Shown: piece after piece, positions 1 through 6,843 of the stretch
How the letters are laid out: each line of letters begins with the position of its first letter
How positions within the stretch are numbered: position 1 is the first letter of the stretch
Source: JAGTVB01 sp049282355
GTDB lineage: Bacteria; Pseudomonadota; Gammaproteobacteria; HK1
Direction of reading: 5' to 3'
DNA length: 14,668 bases
Assembly (NCBI GenBank): GCA_049282355.1
Contig: JBAPTW010000265.1
Coordinates: 1-14,668 of the forward strand
Position numbers and translations under genes: made by a program
Notes under the pieces: generated by a model
The model's database searches: none
What the model saw: only the letters and a program-made list of their open reading frames with translations
What the model was told of the DNA's origin: nothing

Positions 1-76
1 GTTAAATTTGCACTGGCGGCGAAGCCCCGGTTGATAGCGTAAAAGCCGCTGCAAAATGGCGCTGCGTCACTAGGGC

Positions 77-105
77 AAAAGCGGTAGTTTTTACAACGGC
101 TTTTT
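77..105 (+). terminator. Possible rho-independent terminator
   Basis: AAAAGC at 77-82 can pair with GCTTTT at 99-104, and a T run covers 101-105. The 16-nt loop could form a few further pairs. A competing 8-bp arm, AAAAGCCG at 41-48, is the exact complement of CGGCTTTT at 97-104. The stem is short and AT-rich, so this is only a candidate. It would close a gene lying to the left of the window. Confidence 0.27.
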
Positions 106-245
106 AGACCATAACAGCTCCTTGATACCCCTGTCCAGGGCGATGCGCCCCCTGAGACATGGGGCAAAAAACCCAACCAAGCGGCCCCAAGAGCAACGCC
201 GAGCAGCACCACCGAACGCCGCTATCGGGAGGCGCCTCCGGGTGG

Positions 246-273
246 TTCACAATCTCCGACATGGTCGTATACT
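246..273 (+). promoter_or_regulatory. Predicted sigma70-type promoter of the esterase gene
   Basis: TTCACA (246-251) matches the -35 consensus at five of six bases. TATACT (268-273) matches the -10 consensus at five of six, and the spacer is 16 bp. Transcription would start near 280, giving a leader of about 23 nt before the ATG at 304. The purine stretch GGGGTG (293-298) would serve as the ribosome binding site. This is the best promoter match seen upstream of the forward genes. Confidence 0.5.
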
Positions 274-303
274 GCTTCGAAATCACAGCTGCGGGGTGCC
301 GTC

Positions 304-1323
304 ATGCGCATTCAACCCATTGCCAACCCGGGCCAAGTTCATCGGCTCCGCATCGATTCTTCAATCCTCGAAGGCAATGCGCCAGGCGATCCGGCAACGC
401 GCTTCCTCATGGTGTATACCCCGTCAGGTTATGACGAGTCCGAGCAGTATCCGTTGTTCATGGATCTGGCAGGTTACACCGGTTCGGGCCAGTCCCCGCT
501 CAACTGGAAGCCGTTCGGGATGAATCTGCCACAGCGGCTGGATTACTTGATTGCAGGTGATAAGATGGGACCGGTGGTGGTGGCGCTGCCCGATTGCTTC
601 ACGGCCTACGGCGGCAACCAGTACATCAATTCCTCGGCGACGGGGCGCTACCTGGACTACCTCATCGATGAGGTGATTCCCCTCATCGAGAATCAATTCA
701 GCGTGCGCCCGGGTCGCGAGTATCGCGCCGTGTTTGGCAAATCTTCCGGCGGTTACGGCGCGTTGATGCATGGCCTGCTGCGCCCCGATATTTGGGCAGC
801 CTGTGCCTGTCATTCTGGTGATGCCTATTTCGAGTTTGCCTACTTGAGCGACCTGCCCGATCTGCTCACAGAACTGGCCAAGCATGGTGAGTCGGTGCAG
901 CGTTTCTTGGAAGCGGTATGGGGGAAGGAGAAAGTGCAGGGCTCAGAAAGTATGGCGCTCATGATGATCGGCATGGCCGCCCACTACGATCCCGATCCGC
1001 AAGCGCCCCTTGGATTCCGATTGCCGGTGGATGTGCACACCGGCGAGATCCTCGCGGACCGATGGGAGCGATGGCTCGCTCATGATCCTGTTCGTCTTGT
1101 GGATCGCTACGCGGATAATCTTCGAAAGCTCAAGGGGATTTATATTGATTGCGGTACCAAGGACCAGTTTAGACTACTGTGGGGCGCACGCATCATGCAC
1201 CGAAAGCTGCACGCCCTTGGGATTGCCCATGAGTATCAGGAGTTCGCCGACAACCACAGTGACATCGACTACCGCATGAACGAGAGCCTGCCGTTCCTTT
1301 ACCGGGCAGTAACGGCTTCTTGA
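304..1323 (+). CDS. Putative esterase, enterochelin-esterase-like alpha/beta hydrolase
   Basis: The product is a 339-residue alpha/beta hydrolase of the putative-esterase group (esterase D / enterochelin esterase-like), predicted to hydrolyse a carboxylic ester; the substrate is unknown. The nucleophile elbow is GKSSGG at 145-150, with Ser147 the likely nucleophile in a GxSxGG context. Asp287 in GTKDQF and His318 in DNHSD fall where the acid and base of the triad belong. The N-terminal part (about 30-100) carries the strand pattern FLMVYTPSGYD...YPLFMDLAGYTGSG typical of the fold. No signal peptide is visible, so it is probably cytoplasmic. The stretch 170-260 looks like a lid or cap insertion. 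A GGGGTG site sits 5 nt before the ATG, and a good promoter lies upstream. The gene stands 118 bp ahead of acuI on the same strand. The family call is solid; a link to siderophores is not supported. Confidence 0.85.
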   Translation: MRIQPIANPGQVHRLRIDSSILEGNAPGDPATRFLMVYTPSGYDESEQYPLFMDLAGYTGSGQSPLNWKPFGMNLPQRLDYLIAGDKMGPVVVALPDCFTAYGGNQYINSSATGRYLDYLIDEVIPLIENQFSVRPGREYRAVFGKSSGGYGALMHGLLRPDIWAACACHSGDAYFEFAYLSDLPDLLTELAKHGESVQRFLEAVWGKEKVQGSESMALMMIGMAAHYDPDPQAPLGFRLPVDVHTGEILADRWERWLAHDPVRLVDRYADNLRKLKGIYIDCGTKDQFRLLWGARIMHRKLHALGIAHEYQEFADNHSDIDYRMNESLPFLYRAVTAS

Positions 1324-1426
1324 GCAGAGCAACGACAGGAATCCCGGAAAGCAACCAACACAGAATAGCATTCATTTCTCGGCGCTCGCGCTTTGTCAGT
1401 CTAACCCATCGGGGGGGTGAAGGCAG

Positions 1427-1433
1427 AGGAGGA
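1427..1433 (+). promoter_or_regulatory. Strong ribosome binding site of acuI
   Basis: AGGAGGA lies 8 nt before the ATG at 1442, with a second purine run (AGAGG, 1435-1439) closer in. The 118-bp gap after the esterase gene has no clear promoter or terminator, so acuI is probably read from the upstream promoter. Confidence 0.6.
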
Positions 1434-1441
1434 AAGAGGTT

Positions 1442-2437
1442 ATGAGCTTCAAGGCACTGCTATTGGAAAAGTGCGAGGATGGCACGATTTCGCAGTCGGT
1501 CCAGGAAATCGGTGAGGATCGACTTCCGGCAGCGGGCGACGTAACAGTTGCCGTCGAATACTCGACCGTCAACTACAAGGATGGCCTGTGTCTGACCGGC
1601 AGCGGCGGATTGGTTGGCAACTATCCGCATGTAGCCGGAATCGACTTTGCCGGTGCGGTGGAGGCTTCACAGCATCAGCGCTTTAACCCAGGTGACAAGG
1701 TGTTGCTGACCGGTTGGCGAGTGGGGGAGCTCTGGTGGGGCGGCTATGCGCAGAAAGCGCGGGTCAAGGCGGATTGGCTGGTACCGCTGCCCGAGGGGCT
1801 CACAACGAGGCAGGCAATGGCAGTGGGCACGGCAGGCTTTACCGCCATGCTGGCCATAATGGCCATCGAAGACCATGGACTGCAGCCAGATTGGGGCGAG
1901 GTCCTGGTCACTGGAGCGGCCGGTGGCGTCGGTTCGGTTGCCATCGCGATCCTCGCCAAGCTGGGCTATCAGATCGCTGCCGTTACCGGTCGTCCCGAGG
2001 CGGAGGCGTATTTGCGAGAGCTCGGCGCCAGCCGTATCGTGCCGCGCGAGGATCTCAATCAAACCATCAAGCGACCGCTGGAAGCCGAGACCTGGGCTGG
2101 TTGTGTGGATGCGGTGGGTGGGCCGATGCTCGCCCGTGTGCTCGGCCAGATGAAGTATGGCTGCTCCGTTGCGGCTGTTGGCCTGGCGGGTGGGACTCAG
2201 CTGCCCGCCACTGTCATCCCTTTTCTGCTGCGCGGCATCAGCCTGCTCGGCATCGACTCCGTTATGCGTCCCTATGAGGACCGGGTGCGGGCATGGGATC
2301 GAATCGCGACCGATCTGCCGATGGAGCGGCTGGAGGCGATGATCCAGCCCGCCACACTGGCCGACGTTCCTGAGCTTGGGCGGGCCATTCTTAAGGGGCG
2401 CGTCAAGGGGCGAGTCGTCGTCGACGTCAACGCCTGA
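1442..2437 (+). CDS. acuI: Acrylyl-CoA reductase (NADPH)-type oxidoreductase, AcuI/YhdH family
   Basis: This 331-residue protein belongs to the zinc-free medium-chain dehydrogenase/reductase family. AcuI/YhdH enzymes reduce acryloyl-CoA to propionyl-CoA with NADPH and so detoxify acrylate-type intermediates. The length is typical. Seen in the sequence: the catalytic-domain motif YSTVNYKDGL (40-49), AGIDFAG (65-71), GWRVGE followed by WWGGYAQ (91-104), the nucleotide-binding loop GAAGGVGS (158-165), and VTGRPEAEAYLRELGA (181-196). The TGR after the second Rossmann strand is the NADPH-selecting feature of this subgroup. The zinc-ligand pattern of alcohol dehydrogenases is absent. The C-terminus ILKGRVKGRVVVD is the usual closing strand. 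A strong AGGAGGA site supports the start. It sits between an esterase gene and an exported-protein gene, and neither neighbour explains its substrate. A general quinone or enoyl-thioester reductase role remains possible. Confidence 0.85.
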   Translation: MSFKALLLEKCEDGTISQSVQEIGEDRLPAAGDVTVAVEYSTVNYKDGLCLTGSGGLVGNYPHVAGIDFAGAVEASQHQRFNPGDKVLLTGWRVGELWWGGYAQKARVKADWLVPLPEGLTTRQAMAVGTAGFTAMLAIMAIEDHGLQPDWGEVLVTGAAGGVGSVAIAILAKLGYQIAAVTGRPEAEAYLRELGASRIVPREDLNQTIKRPLEAETWAGCVDAVGGPMLARVLGQMKYGCSVAAVGLAGGTQLPATVIPFLLRGISLLGIDSVMRPYEDRVRAWDRIATDLPMERLEAMIQPATLADVPELGRAILKGRVKGRVVVDVNA

Positions 2438-2465
2438 CGGGGCAGCAGTACTGAGTAACATCGGC

Positions 2466-2472
2466 GAGGAGG
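2466..2472 (+). promoter_or_regulatory. Ribosome binding site fixing the start at 2478
   Basis: GAGGAGG lies 5 nt before the ATG at 2478. The same frame is open upstream to 2376, but that extension would overlap acuI and put 34 residues ahead of an obvious signal peptide. The site therefore decides for 2478. Confidence 0.65.
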
Positions 2473-2477
2473 AGTTG

Positions 2478-4463
2478 ATGACTTACCAGAATCCGACAGT
2501 TCGATGGGGCATGGTGCTGCTAGCGTGTCTCACGTTGGCTAGTTATCAGGTTGTTCAAGCGCAGAGCGCAACCCCATTGGAGGGGATCTATCAGCTCTCC
2601 GGTGAAGACCCGCGCTTCGGTCTCTATACCGGCCAGGTTGAGATTCGCATAAATGAGCAGACCGGCACCTATCGGCTCATCCATACTCAGATCTGGGAAT
2701 CGGTTTGTTTTGAAGGTGATCGCATCGAGCTTAGCTGTTCGGAGGAGGGAGACAAAATCGCCCTTGCCTGGGAAGGGGAGGTCCTCACCGTTACCGAACC
2801 CTATACGTTTCGTGTGACACTCTCGCCGGTCGGCTTTATCCGCAGTTACCGGGGACTCTCTCGCGAGGGCGTCAATCCAACGCCTATTGAGTTCCTCGGA
2901 ACCTTTGGGCGTATGGGCCGAGACACCCTCAAGGGCGTTTTCGTTCCGCTTGACCGTCCCGAGTATGCCGCGTTCTCCGAGGAATGGGTTTGGTCGTCGC
3001 CCTGCGCTGACCGGCCAATCTGGCAAAACCAGCGGGTCGAGATCCCATCTCACGACCCCATCCCCGCCGATATTAAAGCCTCCATGTTCGACTTGTTCGA
3101 TAGCTTCTATGAGCGCGAGGAGGTATCGCCTTATCTTGACCGCAGTGACTTTCAAGAGGGGATGCATTACGTTGTATTCGATGCAACGGACTACGAGTTC
3201 TATCGTGCCAATTCAGATGTGGTTCGTGTGATTCAAAAGATCGTCGATCCCATCAGTTTGGCAGAGGCACGCATCCGAAGTCGGGCCTACGGTAAGTCTT
3301 TGGCTGACAAAGCGCTCCATTTTGATACAGTCACGCCGTTGTATCATCTCAACGAGGCGGGTATCTACTCGCACTACGATAGCCTAGCACCGGCGGATCA
3401 GCGATTCGTAGCGAGCTCGGACGGCACGCTCTGGACTGGCGTCTACGCTGCCTCCCAAGCGCTTCGCTATCTCGCGACACAATCTCCTGAAGCCTTCGAG
3501 AATATGCGCCGTGCCCTCGAGGGCTTGATCCTCTGCTTTGATATTGCACCGGCACCGGGTGACTTTGCCCGCGGGGTACGCGCGCGCGTGGCGGATGGCG
3601 ATCCGGCCTACGTCCAGGGCATTGGTGCCTATGCCGATTGGGATTGGCGGCCGGGCGCGAATAACGACATGCTCAAGGGCTATCTCGTGGGCTTTACGTG
3701 GGGATGGTTGACGCTCGAGCAAGCCGGCGGCGATCCAGCACTTCAAGCTCGGATGGTCGAGATTGTAGGCAATCTGCTCAGAGACAACGGGATTGCTGCC
3801 GACGGCCTGAGCAACGAGATGCTGCTTCGTATGCTCCTATGGATGATGACCGATGACTCCGAGCAGCGCTGGCGCTACCAGATCCTTTTTGAAGTGGTCA
3901 AGCCTTTTCTGGTGGATAACGGGAATGGCAGCCTCTACGAATTTGGAATTTCCGATTGGTCCGGAAATCACTTAAATCTACAAGGCCTGCTTTCCGGATT
4001 TGCCATTACTCGGGCATTGGGCGATCGTCGTGAGGGGGATTTTCGCAAGGGACTTCGTAAGGGACTGGAACAGCTACGCCATAATCGTCTTGGTCTCTAT
4101 CAGCTCGTCGCGGGTACCTTGGGTGATTTCCAGCAGCCGCCACCCGAGTTGGAGGAGGCGCTCTGGGTGATGCGCGAATTCCCCGCCCCCAAGGTGAGCC
4201 ATGACGTCGATTGGTCCATCAACCCGGCGTTTTCGCTTTCCCCTTTCCCGGCGCTGCCCTGGAAACTTGACTGGGGAGAGCAGGGGGGGCTCCGTTCGCT
4301 TCGTGCTTACCCTCTTTTCGAACGCAACGTAAGCGATTTCCTGTGGAAGAATAACCCCTTCGACTACCAAAGCACGGGGTCAGCGTTACTCGACGGCGGT
4401 GCTGACTATCTCTTTGCCTATTGGTTTGGGCGCTATTACGGAGTCATCACTCCGGAGATGTGA
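2478..4463 (+). CDS. Exported protein of unknown function, possible alpha/alpha-toroid fold
   Basis: The product has 661 residues and no family I recognise. Residues 1-28 look like a Sec signal peptide: Arg9, a hydrophobic core MVLLACLTLASY, then VQA before QS as the cleavage site. An LLAC at 14-17 could be read as a lipobox, but the hydrophobic stretch before Cys17 is very short, so a soluble periplasmic or secreted protein is more likely. Residues about 33-160 are strand-rich, with repeated short amphipathic segments. Residues about 200-560 are helical. The block DGTLWTGVYAASQALRYLAT (315-334), followed by PGDFARGVR (360-368) and NDMLKGYLVGFTWGW (396-410), recalls six-hairpin (alpha/alpha) toroid carbohydrate-active enzymes. 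The tail is rich in Trp, Tyr and Phe. Cys77/Cys87 could form a disulfide. It lies 40 bp after acuI, probably co-transcribed. A carbohydrate-active function is inference only. Confidence 0.75.
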   Translation: MTYQNPTVRWGMVLLACLTLASYQVVQAQSATPLEGIYQLSGEDPRFGLYTGQVEIRINEQTGTYRLIHTQIWESVCFEGDRIELSCSEEGDKIALAWEGEVLTVTEPYTFRVTLSPVGFIRSYRGLSREGVNPTPIEFLGTFGRMGRDTLKGVFVPLDRPEYAAFSEEWVWSSPCADRPIWQNQRVEIPSHDPIPADIKASMFDLFDSFYEREEVSPYLDRSDFQEGMHYVVFDATDYEFYRANSDVVRVIQKIVDPISLAEARIRSRAYGKSLADKALHFDTVTPLYHLNEAGIYSHYDSLAPADQRFVASSDGTLWTGVYAASQALRYLATQSPEAFENMRRALEGLILCFDIAPAPGDFARGVRARVADGDPAYVQGIGAYADWDWRPGANNDMLKGYLVGFTWGWLTLEQAGGDPALQARMVEIVGNLLRDNGIAADGLSNEMLLRMLLWMMTDDSEQRWRYQILFEVVKPFLVDNGNGSLYEFGISDWSGNHLNLQGLLSGFAITRALGDRREGDFRKGLRKGLEQLRHNRLGLYQLVAGTLGDFQQPPPELEEALWVMREFPAPKVSHDVDWSINPAFSLSPFPALPWKLDWGEQGGLRSLRAYPLFERNVSDFLWKNNPFDYQSTGSALLDGGADYLFAYWFGRYYGVITPEM

Positions 4464-4465
4464 GC

Positions 4466-4482
4466 GTCCCGGTGCGCGGGAC
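4466..4482 (+). repeat. Perfect 6-bp stem hairpin just after the stop codon
   Basis: GTCCCG (4466-4471) and CGGGAC (4477-4482) form a perfect stem with a GTGCG loop, beginning 2 nt after the TGA at 4461-4463. No T run follows (the next bases are AAAGATGATG), so intrinsic termination is not expected. It could stabilise the mRNA 3' end or mark a processed end. Confidence 0.4.
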
Positions 4483-4498
4483 AAAGATGATGCACCGC

Positions 4499-4612
4499 TC
4501 AGCGGCGCTCCCATAAACGCGGCGGCCGCCAGTTTCCATTTGCGAAAAACACGTTGATTCCCTGCCGCCGGGCGTGCTCGGCGATGCCTTGCTCCTTGGC
4601 GCGTTTGCTGAC
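4499..4612 (-). pseudogene. Possible remnant of a reverse-strand gene
   Basis: On the reverse strand, 37 codons between two stops encode a protein-like peptide ending INVFFANGNWRPPRLWERR. It has no start codon or ribosome binding site. The adjoining frame just upstream (reverse strand, about 4612-4700) also reads as plausible protein (ELLSALAVRRWGIAEPAALS), so a frameshift could join the two. This may be the tail of a decayed gene. I do not recognise a family, and chance cannot be excluded over so short a length. Confidence 0.18.
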
Positions 4613-4628
4613 TCAACGCCGCCGGTTC

Positions 4629-4645
4629 GGCGATGCCCCATCGCC
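4629..4645. repeat. Perfect 7-bp stem hairpin
   Basis: GGCGATG (4629-4635) and CATCGCC (4639-4645) form a perfect stem with a CCC loop. It lies about 108 bp ahead of the dehydrogenase start. A binding site or a transcription pause are possible roles; the sequence does not decide. Confidence 0.3.
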
Positions 4646-4752
4646 TAACAGCGAGAGCCGACAGAAGCTCCTGTTGTCGCCTATTCCGCCGCTTGCGGAT
4701 ACCATGGCTCGTACACTGACCGAATCGGATATGATCATTTAGGGATTGACGA

Positions 4753-5886
4753 ATGGACGATGCATTTGCTTTTGCCGACGCACTGGGGCCGGCAAAAATC
4801 ATTCATGTGTACGAGCCCTCCATCGGCCTGAAAGCGGTGCTGGTGGTGGATAACGTCGCCATGGGGCCAGCAATTGGTGGCGTGCGTATGGCAGTAGATG
4901 TCACGACCCAGGAATGTTTTCGGCTGGCGCGCGCCATGACGTTCAAGAACGCGGCGGCGGGATTGCCCCACGGGGGCGGCAAAGTGGTGCTATACGGCGA
5001 CCCTCGGTTGCCTAAGGCAGACAAGCAGGCGCTCATGCGCGCCCTGGCCTCTTCGTTACGCAGCATTGAGGAATATATTTTCGCGCCGGACATGGGCACG
5101 GACGAAGAATGCATGGCTTGGGTAAGGGACGAGATCGGGCGGGTTGTCGGCCTGCCCCGTGAGCTGGGCGGGATTGCGCTCGACGAGGTCGGTGCCACCG
5201 GATGGGGTTTGACTCATGCCACTGAGGTTGCCCTTCGGTATTGCGACTTTGAACTCCAGGGTGCCCGCCTGGTGGTGCAGGGATTTGGGGCGGTGGGTCG
5301 ACATGCGGCGCGTTTTCTTACCGAGAGAGGCGCGGTGCTGGTCGCGGTGGCTGACTCACAGGGCAGCATTGCTGATCGTCACGGTCTGGATCTCGATGCC
5401 CTGATGCGATTAAAGCGAGACGGTCGCGGTGTGAGCGAATATGCCGACGGCAACCGGCAAAGACGTGATGCCGTCATCGATGTGGACTGCGATATCTGGA
5501 TACCGGCGGCCCGGCCGGATGTGATCACTGAAGAAAACGTGCATCGGCTCAAGGCCAAGGTTGTGGTTCAGGGGGCGAACATTCCGCTGACCCTGGGCGC
5601 GGAGCGAATTCTGCATGAGCGCGGCGTTTGGTGCGTCCCGGACTTCATCGCCAACTCTGGCGGCGTGATCTGCGCGGCCATGGAGTACCATGGCGCAAAT
5701 GAGCCGGCTGTGTTCGCGAGCATAGAGGAGAAGGTGCGGCGCAATACCGAGCTCGTGCTCGATAGCGCGGCACGCAATGGCATGCTGCCCCGCACGGCCG
5801 CCATGGAGCTCGCTGCTGAAAGGATTAGGAAAGCGATGAGCTTTCGCCGGTGGTCGTTGTTTTCTGCGGCTCCCGGCTTTATCTAG
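4753..5886 (+). CDS. Glu/Leu/Phe/Val family amino acid dehydrogenase, NAD-type
   Basis: This 377-residue protein belongs to the Glu/Leu/Phe/Val dehydrogenase family, which reversibly deaminates L-amino acids to 2-oxoacids with release of ammonium. The length matches leucine dehydrogenases better than glutamate dehydrogenases. Seen motifs: GPAIGGVRM (38-46), MTFKNAAAGLPHGGGK (62-77) with substrate Lys65 and catalytic Lys77, APDMGTDEE (111-119) with the conserved Asp113, and the Rossmann loop GFGAVG (177-182). Asp201 at the end of the second Rossmann strand favours NAD over NADP. VVQGANIPLT (271-280) and PDFIANSGGVI (296-306) follow. GPAIGGVRM resembles leucine/phenylalanine dehydrogenases (GPALGGTRM type) rather than the GGIRF of glutamate enzymes, so a hydrophobic substrate is likelier, although the C-terminal helices are glutamate-enzyme-like. 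AGGG lies 8 nt before the ATG. It is first of four genes and would feed a 2-oxoacid to the next three products. The exact substrate is unresolved. Confidence 0.87.
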   Translation: MDDAFAFADALGPAKIIHVYEPSIGLKAVLVVDNVAMGPAIGGVRMAVDVTTQECFRLARAMTFKNAAAGLPHGGGKVVLYGDPRLPKADKQALMRALASSLRSIEEYIFAPDMGTDEECMAWVRDEIGRVVGLPRELGGIALDEVGATGWGLTHATEVALRYCDFELQGARLVVQGFGAVGRHAARFLTERGAVLVAVADSQGSIADRHGLDLDALMRLKRDGRGVSEYADGNRQRRDAVIDVDCDIWIPAARPDVITEENVHRLKAKVVVQGANIPLTLGAERILHERGVWCVPDFIANSGGVICAAMEYHGANEPAVFASIEEKVRRNTELVLDSAARNGMLPRTAAMELAAERIRKAMSFRRWSLFSAAPGFI

Positions 5887-5898
5887 TCCCGCTCAGAA

Positions 5899-6843
5899 AT
5901 GACGGTGGGTATGTTTCGTATTCGCTTTCATGGCCGTGGCGGTCAGGGTATGAAGACCGCGAGCCGAATTTTGGGGACGGCTTTCTTTCGCGCGGGATTT
6001 GAGGTGCAAGATGCCCCCCGCTATGGCGCTGAGCGCCGTGGCGCACCCATGTTCGCCTACGTGCGGGCCGCGCGCACCCCGATCAACGAGCGGGGCGTCA
6101 TCAGCAACCCTGATCTCGTCGTGGTCGCCGATGATACACTGGTGGCGGTGCCGGCGGCAGCGGTGCTGGTAGGGGTCGATGAACGCACCGTGCTACTCAT
6201 TAACAGCATCGAGGATAGCCGCAGGTGGCGCGAGCGATTGAACCTGAGTGGTCCGGTGCTGATCCTGCCGGCAAGGGTAGAGCCTTCTGAGGCAGCGGAA
6301 GTGGGCTACGCCGGCGCCGGCTGCTGCGGTGCCGCGGCACGCCTGGTGGGAGTGATTTCCTGCGCGGTGCTCGAAGCGGCGGTGCGCGAGGAGCTCGCAT
6401 CGAGCCCAGAGGTGCTCGTGGAAGCGAATGTGCACTATGCGCTTCACGCCTACCGACAGATGGAGGCATTTTCAGCATCGGTTGCACCGGGAAAAGTCCC
6501 GAACGCAGCGGACTATATCGAGCCCGACTGGGTTGAGCTGCCGTTTGAGGACGCACGCCTCGCGGCCCCGGCGATTCACGCTGCCCTGACCAGCGAGAAG
6601 GTTCCGACGGGGCTCTGGCGCACGGTACGCCCGGTTATCGACTATGCGCGTTGTAACCGGTGCTGGTGGGTATGCAGCACCTTCTGTCCGGATGGGGCCA
6701 TCGCCGTCGATGCGGACGGGACTCCCCGAATCGATTATGATCACTGCAAGGGATGTTTGGTCTGCGTTGCCCAATGTCCGCCCCATGCCATCGAAGCGGT
6801 GCCGGAGCATGAGGTCCGCGCGCCCACCGAGACGCCCTCATGA
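5899..6843 (+). CDS. 2-oxoacid:ferredoxin oxidoreductase, fused gamma-delta subunit
   Basis: This 314-residue protein joins two subunits usually encoded separately. Residues about 5-190 are the gamma domain: FRIRFHGRGGQGMKTASRILG near the start, the APRYGAERRGAP block (39-50), SNPDLVVVADDTL (69-81), and the GAGCCGAAARL region that packs on the catalytic subunits. Residues about 240-300 are a two-cluster ferredoxin (delta) domain that carries electrons out to ferredoxin. Cluster one uses Cys252, 255, 259 and 263, with C-x2-C-x3-C-x3-CP spacing. Cluster two uses Cys283, 286, 289 and 293, in the usual C-x2-C-x2-C-x3-CP. The start has no clear ribosome binding site. ATG 5911 (MFRIRF) is an alternative that fits the usual family N-terminus, though GGTGGG is too close to it. 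The gene begins 12 bp after the dehydrogenase stop and ends in a 4-bp ATGA overlap with the alpha gene, implying translational coupling. Confidence 0.88.
   Translation: MTVGMFRIRFHGRGGQGMKTASRILGTAFFRAGFEVQDAPRYGAERRGAPMFAYVRAARTPINERGVISNPDLVVVADDTLVAVPAAAVLVGVDERTVLLINSIEDSRRWRERLNLSGPVLILPARVEPSEAAEVGYAGAGCCGAAARLVGVISCAVLEAAVREELASSPEVLVEANVHYALHAYRQMEAFSASVAPGKVPNAADYIEPDWVELPFEDARLAAPAIHAALTSEKVPTGLWRTVRPVIDYARCNRCWWVCSTFCPDGAIAVDADGTPRIDYDHCKGCLVCVAQCPPHAIEAVPEHEVRAPTETPS

Larger units (their letters stand above)
1..303. other. Intergenic region upstream of the esterase gene
   Basis: No convincing gene lies here. The short open frames on both strands lack ribosome binding sites and protein-like composition, and one runs straight into the esterase gene in another frame. 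Frame 1 is open from the window edge to a TAA at 40-42 (13 codons), so the tail of an upstream gene could end there, but this cannot be shown from the window. The stretch also carries a possible terminator hairpin (77-105) and a promoter-like pair of hexamers (246-273), listed separately. Confidence 0.5.
4464..4752. other. Intergenic region with two hairpins and a possible gene remnant
   Basis: This 289-bp gap separates the two forward gene blocks. It holds a hairpin two bases after the upstream stop (4466-4482), a second hairpin (4629-4645), a reverse-strand peptide-like frame (4499-4612) and the ribosome binding site of the next gene. GGCGATGCC occurs twice (about 4580-4588 and 4629-4637). 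A TATGAT at 4730-4735 could be a -10 element for the downstream operon, but no good -35 sits at the right distance. Confidence 0.5.

Noticed and set aside
122..523. Forward open frame of 133 codons overlapping the esterase start
   Set aside because: It runs through the esterase gene in another frame, is Arg/Ser/Pro-rich and lacks a ribosome binding site; the esterase frame carries the catalytic motifs.
1667..2461. Reverse open frame of 264 codons opposite acuI
   Set aside because: It lies entirely over a well-supported gene with recognisable motifs, and its translation is low-quality and His/Arg-rich, as expected for antisense of GC-rich coding DNA.
2376..2477. Upstream in-frame extension of the exported-protein gene
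   Set aside because: It would overlap acuI by 62 bases and bury the signal peptide 34 residues in. The GAGGAGG site and the signal peptide both point to the ATG at 2478.
4466..4482. Rho-independent terminator after the exported-protein gene
   Set aside because: The stem is good but is followed by AAAGATG rather than a T run on the forward strand. It is kept only as a hairpin.
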